Below are positions 62,530 to 64,000 of a DNA stretch of 64,000 bases, piece after piece. The stretch comes from Rhizobium sp. Leaf371. GTDB lineage: Bacteria; Pseudomonadota; Alphaproteobacteria; Rhizobiales; Rhizobiaceae. Positions within the stretch are counted from its first letter, which is position 1. The number at the start of each line of letters is the position of its first letter. The notes beneath the pieces were generated by a model. The model saw only the letters and a program-made list of their open reading frames with translations. It did no database searches and had not been told where the DNA came from. The stretch lies in NCBI RefSeq assembly GCF_001424045.1, contig NZ_LMQB01000012.1, positions 355,637 through 419,636 on the forward strand, given 5' to 3'. The position numbers were made by a program, and so were the translations under genes.

Positions 62530-63438
62530 ATGACCGCTCTTCCACCTTACATGCCCACCCTCATGGTCGAGGACATCGTCCGCGCCGCCCTGCTCGAGGA
62601 TCTCGGCCGCGCCGGCGATATCACCACGGCGGCCACCATCGCGCCGCATCTCGAGGCGACGGCCATCCTGAACGTCCGGGAGGCCGGGGTCGTCGTCGGC
62701 CTCGATCTTGCCCGCGCCGCCTTCCGCCTGGTGGATCCCGCGCTGGCCTTCGAGGCGCTGGCAAAGGATGGCGATCGCGTCGTCGCCGGCACGGCCATCG
62801 CGCGCATCTCCGGCCCGGCCCGCGGTCTCCTCTCGGCGGAGCGGGTGGCGCTGAACTTCCTCATGCATCTGAGCGGCGTCGCCACCCTGACCGCCCGCTA
62901 TGCCGACGCCATCGCCCACACGGGCGCAAACGTCTGCTGCACGCGCAAGACGCTGCCCGGCCTTCGCGCGGTCGAGAAATATGCGGTGCGGCTCGGCGGC
63001 GGGTCGAACCACCGCTATGGCCTCGACGATGCCATTCTCATCAAGGACAACCACATCGCGGTGTCCGGCGGCGTCGCGCCGGCCATCCGCGCGGCCCAGG
63101 CCTATGCCGGCCACCTGGTCAAGGTGGAGGTCGAGGTGGACGGGCTGGAGCAGATGCGGGAGGCGCTGACCGCCACGCCCGACGCGATCCTGCTCGACAA
63201 TATGGGACCGGACCTGCTGCGCGAGGCCGTGGCGCTGAATGCCGCGCATTGGGGGCTCCCGGCCGATCCGTACGCGACGGACCGGCGGCGCACGCGGCTC
63301 GAGGCTTCGGGAAACGTCGATCTTAAGACCATCGCCGCCATTGCCGAGACGGGCGTGGACTATATCTCCACCTCCAAGATCACCATGGCGGCGCCGACGC
63401 TCGATATCGGTCTCGACATCGGGATCGGCGCCCCCTGA
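62530..63438 (+). CDS. nadC: Nicotinate-nucleotide pyrophosphorylase (carboxylating), QPRTase
   Basis: NadC converts quinolinate and PRPP to nicotinate mononucleotide. The 302-residue protein has DLGRAGDITT, the PRPP/quinolinate-binding CTRKTLPGLRAVEKYAVRLGGG with NHRYGLDDAILIKDNH, VEVEVDGLEQ and DYISTSKIT. The start at 62530 has GAGAG upstream; an ATG at 62500 that overlaps the nadB stop (TGATG) would add ten residues. It closes the nad operon. Confidence 0.96.
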   Translation: MTALPPYMPTLMVEDIVRAALLEDLGRAGDITTAATIAPHLEATAILNVREAGVVVGLDLARAAFRLVDPALAFEALAKDGDRVVAGTAIARISGPARGLLSAERVALNFLMHLSGVATLTARYADAIAHTGANVCCTRKTLPGLRAVEKYAVRLGGGSNHRYGLDDAILIKDNHIAVSGGVAPAIRAAQAYAGHLVKVEVEVDGLEQMREALTATPDAILLDNMGPDLLREAVALNAAHWGLPADPYATDRRRTRLEASGNVDLKTIAAIAETGVDYISTSKITMAAPTLDIGLDIGIGAP

Positions 63439-63476
63439 CGGGACAAGCCCGTTGGAGACGACAACGGAGACGGCAT

Positions 63477-64000
63477 TTGAGCGATATCTGGATGTTCATC
63501 CTCATCGGCTTTTTCGCGCAACTGGTCGATGGCGCGCTCGGCATGGCCTTCGGGGTCCTGTGTACCACCGCTCTTCTCGCCTTCGGCATGCCGCCGGCGG
63601 TCGCCAGCGCGATGACGCACATCACGGAGGTCTTCACCACGGCGGCCTCCGGCGCCTCGCATGTCTGGCAGCGGAACGTCGATTGGAAGCTCGTGGCGCG
63701 TCTCGCGCCGGCCGGCATGATCGGCGGCATTCTCGGCGCCTACATCCTCTCCAACATCGACGGCAAGGTCATCGAGCCGTTCGTGTCGGTCTACCTCATC
63801 CTCATCGGCCTCTATATCCTGTTCAAGGCGTTCCGGCCGACGTCCCGGCGCGATGTGCATGACGGGTTGGTGCCCGTTATCGGCTTTGCCGGCGGCGGCC
63901 TCGATGCGGCCGGCGGCGGCGGCTGGGGTCCGATCGTCACGACCTCGCTCATCGGTCGCGGCCACAACCCGAAGAAAGTGATCGGCTCCACGAGCCTCAC
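63477..64000 (+). CDS. TauE/SafE (TSUP) family permease, 5' part only
   Basis: The gene runs off the window. The visible 174 or so residues show membrane helices and the TSUP signature: FFAQLVDGALGMAFGVLCTT, AMTHITEVFTTAASGASH, and GFAGGGLDAAGGGGWGPIVT. A TTG at 63477 with CGGAG seven bases upstream appears to be the start; an ATG at 63492 is the alternative. The family exports or imports sulfite, sulfonates or similar organic anions. It lies 38 bp after nadC; co-transcription is possible. Confidence 0.85.
   Translation, partial: MSDIWMFILIGFFAQLVDGALGMAFGVLCTTALLAFGMPPAVASAMTHITEVFTTAASGASHVWQRNVDWKLVARLAPAGMIGGILGAYILSNIDGKVIEPFVSVYLILIGLYILFKAFRPTSRRDVHDGLVPVIGFAGGGLDAAGGGGWGPIVTTSLIGRGHNPKKVIGSTSL

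Overview
The window is chromosomal DNA from a high-GC alphaproteobacterium, most likely a member of the Rhizobiaceae. The evidence is the close match of Era, RecO, NadA/B/C, LpsL and ExoP-type proteins to what I know of Rhizobium, Agrobacterium and Sinorhizobium, and alphaproteobacterial families such as the transglutaminase-like cysteine peptidase. I cannot name the genus. No tRNA, rRNA, insertion sequence, integrase or CRISPR array was found.

Layout. (1) 1-4566: housekeeping genes era, a xi-class glutathione transferase and tex. (2) 4673-49652: a roughly 45 kb exopolysaccharide (EPS) locus. It holds sugar-nucleotide genes (galE, ugd, lpsL), the initiating phosphoglycosyltransferase (exoY-like), seven glycosyltransferases, a flippase (Wzx), two polymerase/ligase-like membrane proteins, two polysaccharide co-polymerases (ExoP/Wzc-like), one outer-membrane export lipoprotein (OPX), two hexapeptide acetyltransferases, three membrane acyltransferases, an SGNH hydrolase, a PPP-type phosphatase and four putative clan GH-A glycosidases. 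(3) 49953-51904: a KTSC-domain mini-protein, a transglutaminase-like cysteine peptidase and recO. (4) 52025-59549: DUF2339 membrane protein, HD hydrolase, a fourth acyltransferase, MOSC protein, VanZ-like protein and an MFS transporter. (5) 59674-63438: nadA-nadB-nadC behind a palindrome that looks like a NadQ operator, then the start of a TauE/SafE-type permease cut by the window end.

How the genes fit together. The EPS locus is an almost self-sufficient Wzx/Wzy system. GalE, Ugd and LpsL would supply UDP-Gal, UDP-GlcA and UDP-GalA. ExoY would start the lipid-linked repeat, up to seven glycosyltransferases would extend it, Wzx would flip it, one or both polymerases would join repeats under control of the co-polymerases, and OPX would export the chain. 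Acyltransferases and the SGNH hydrolase would set the acyl decoration, and the glycosidases would trim or cut the chain. Two of the glycosidases are large tandem paralogues with an RTX-like, probably type-I-secreted C-terminus. They differ in length by exactly three copies of a 164-residue repeat.

In rhizobia era and recO are normally adjacent (rnc-era-recO). Here they are separated by about 50 kb, so the EPS locus sits in, or was moved into, a normally conserved housekeeping operon.
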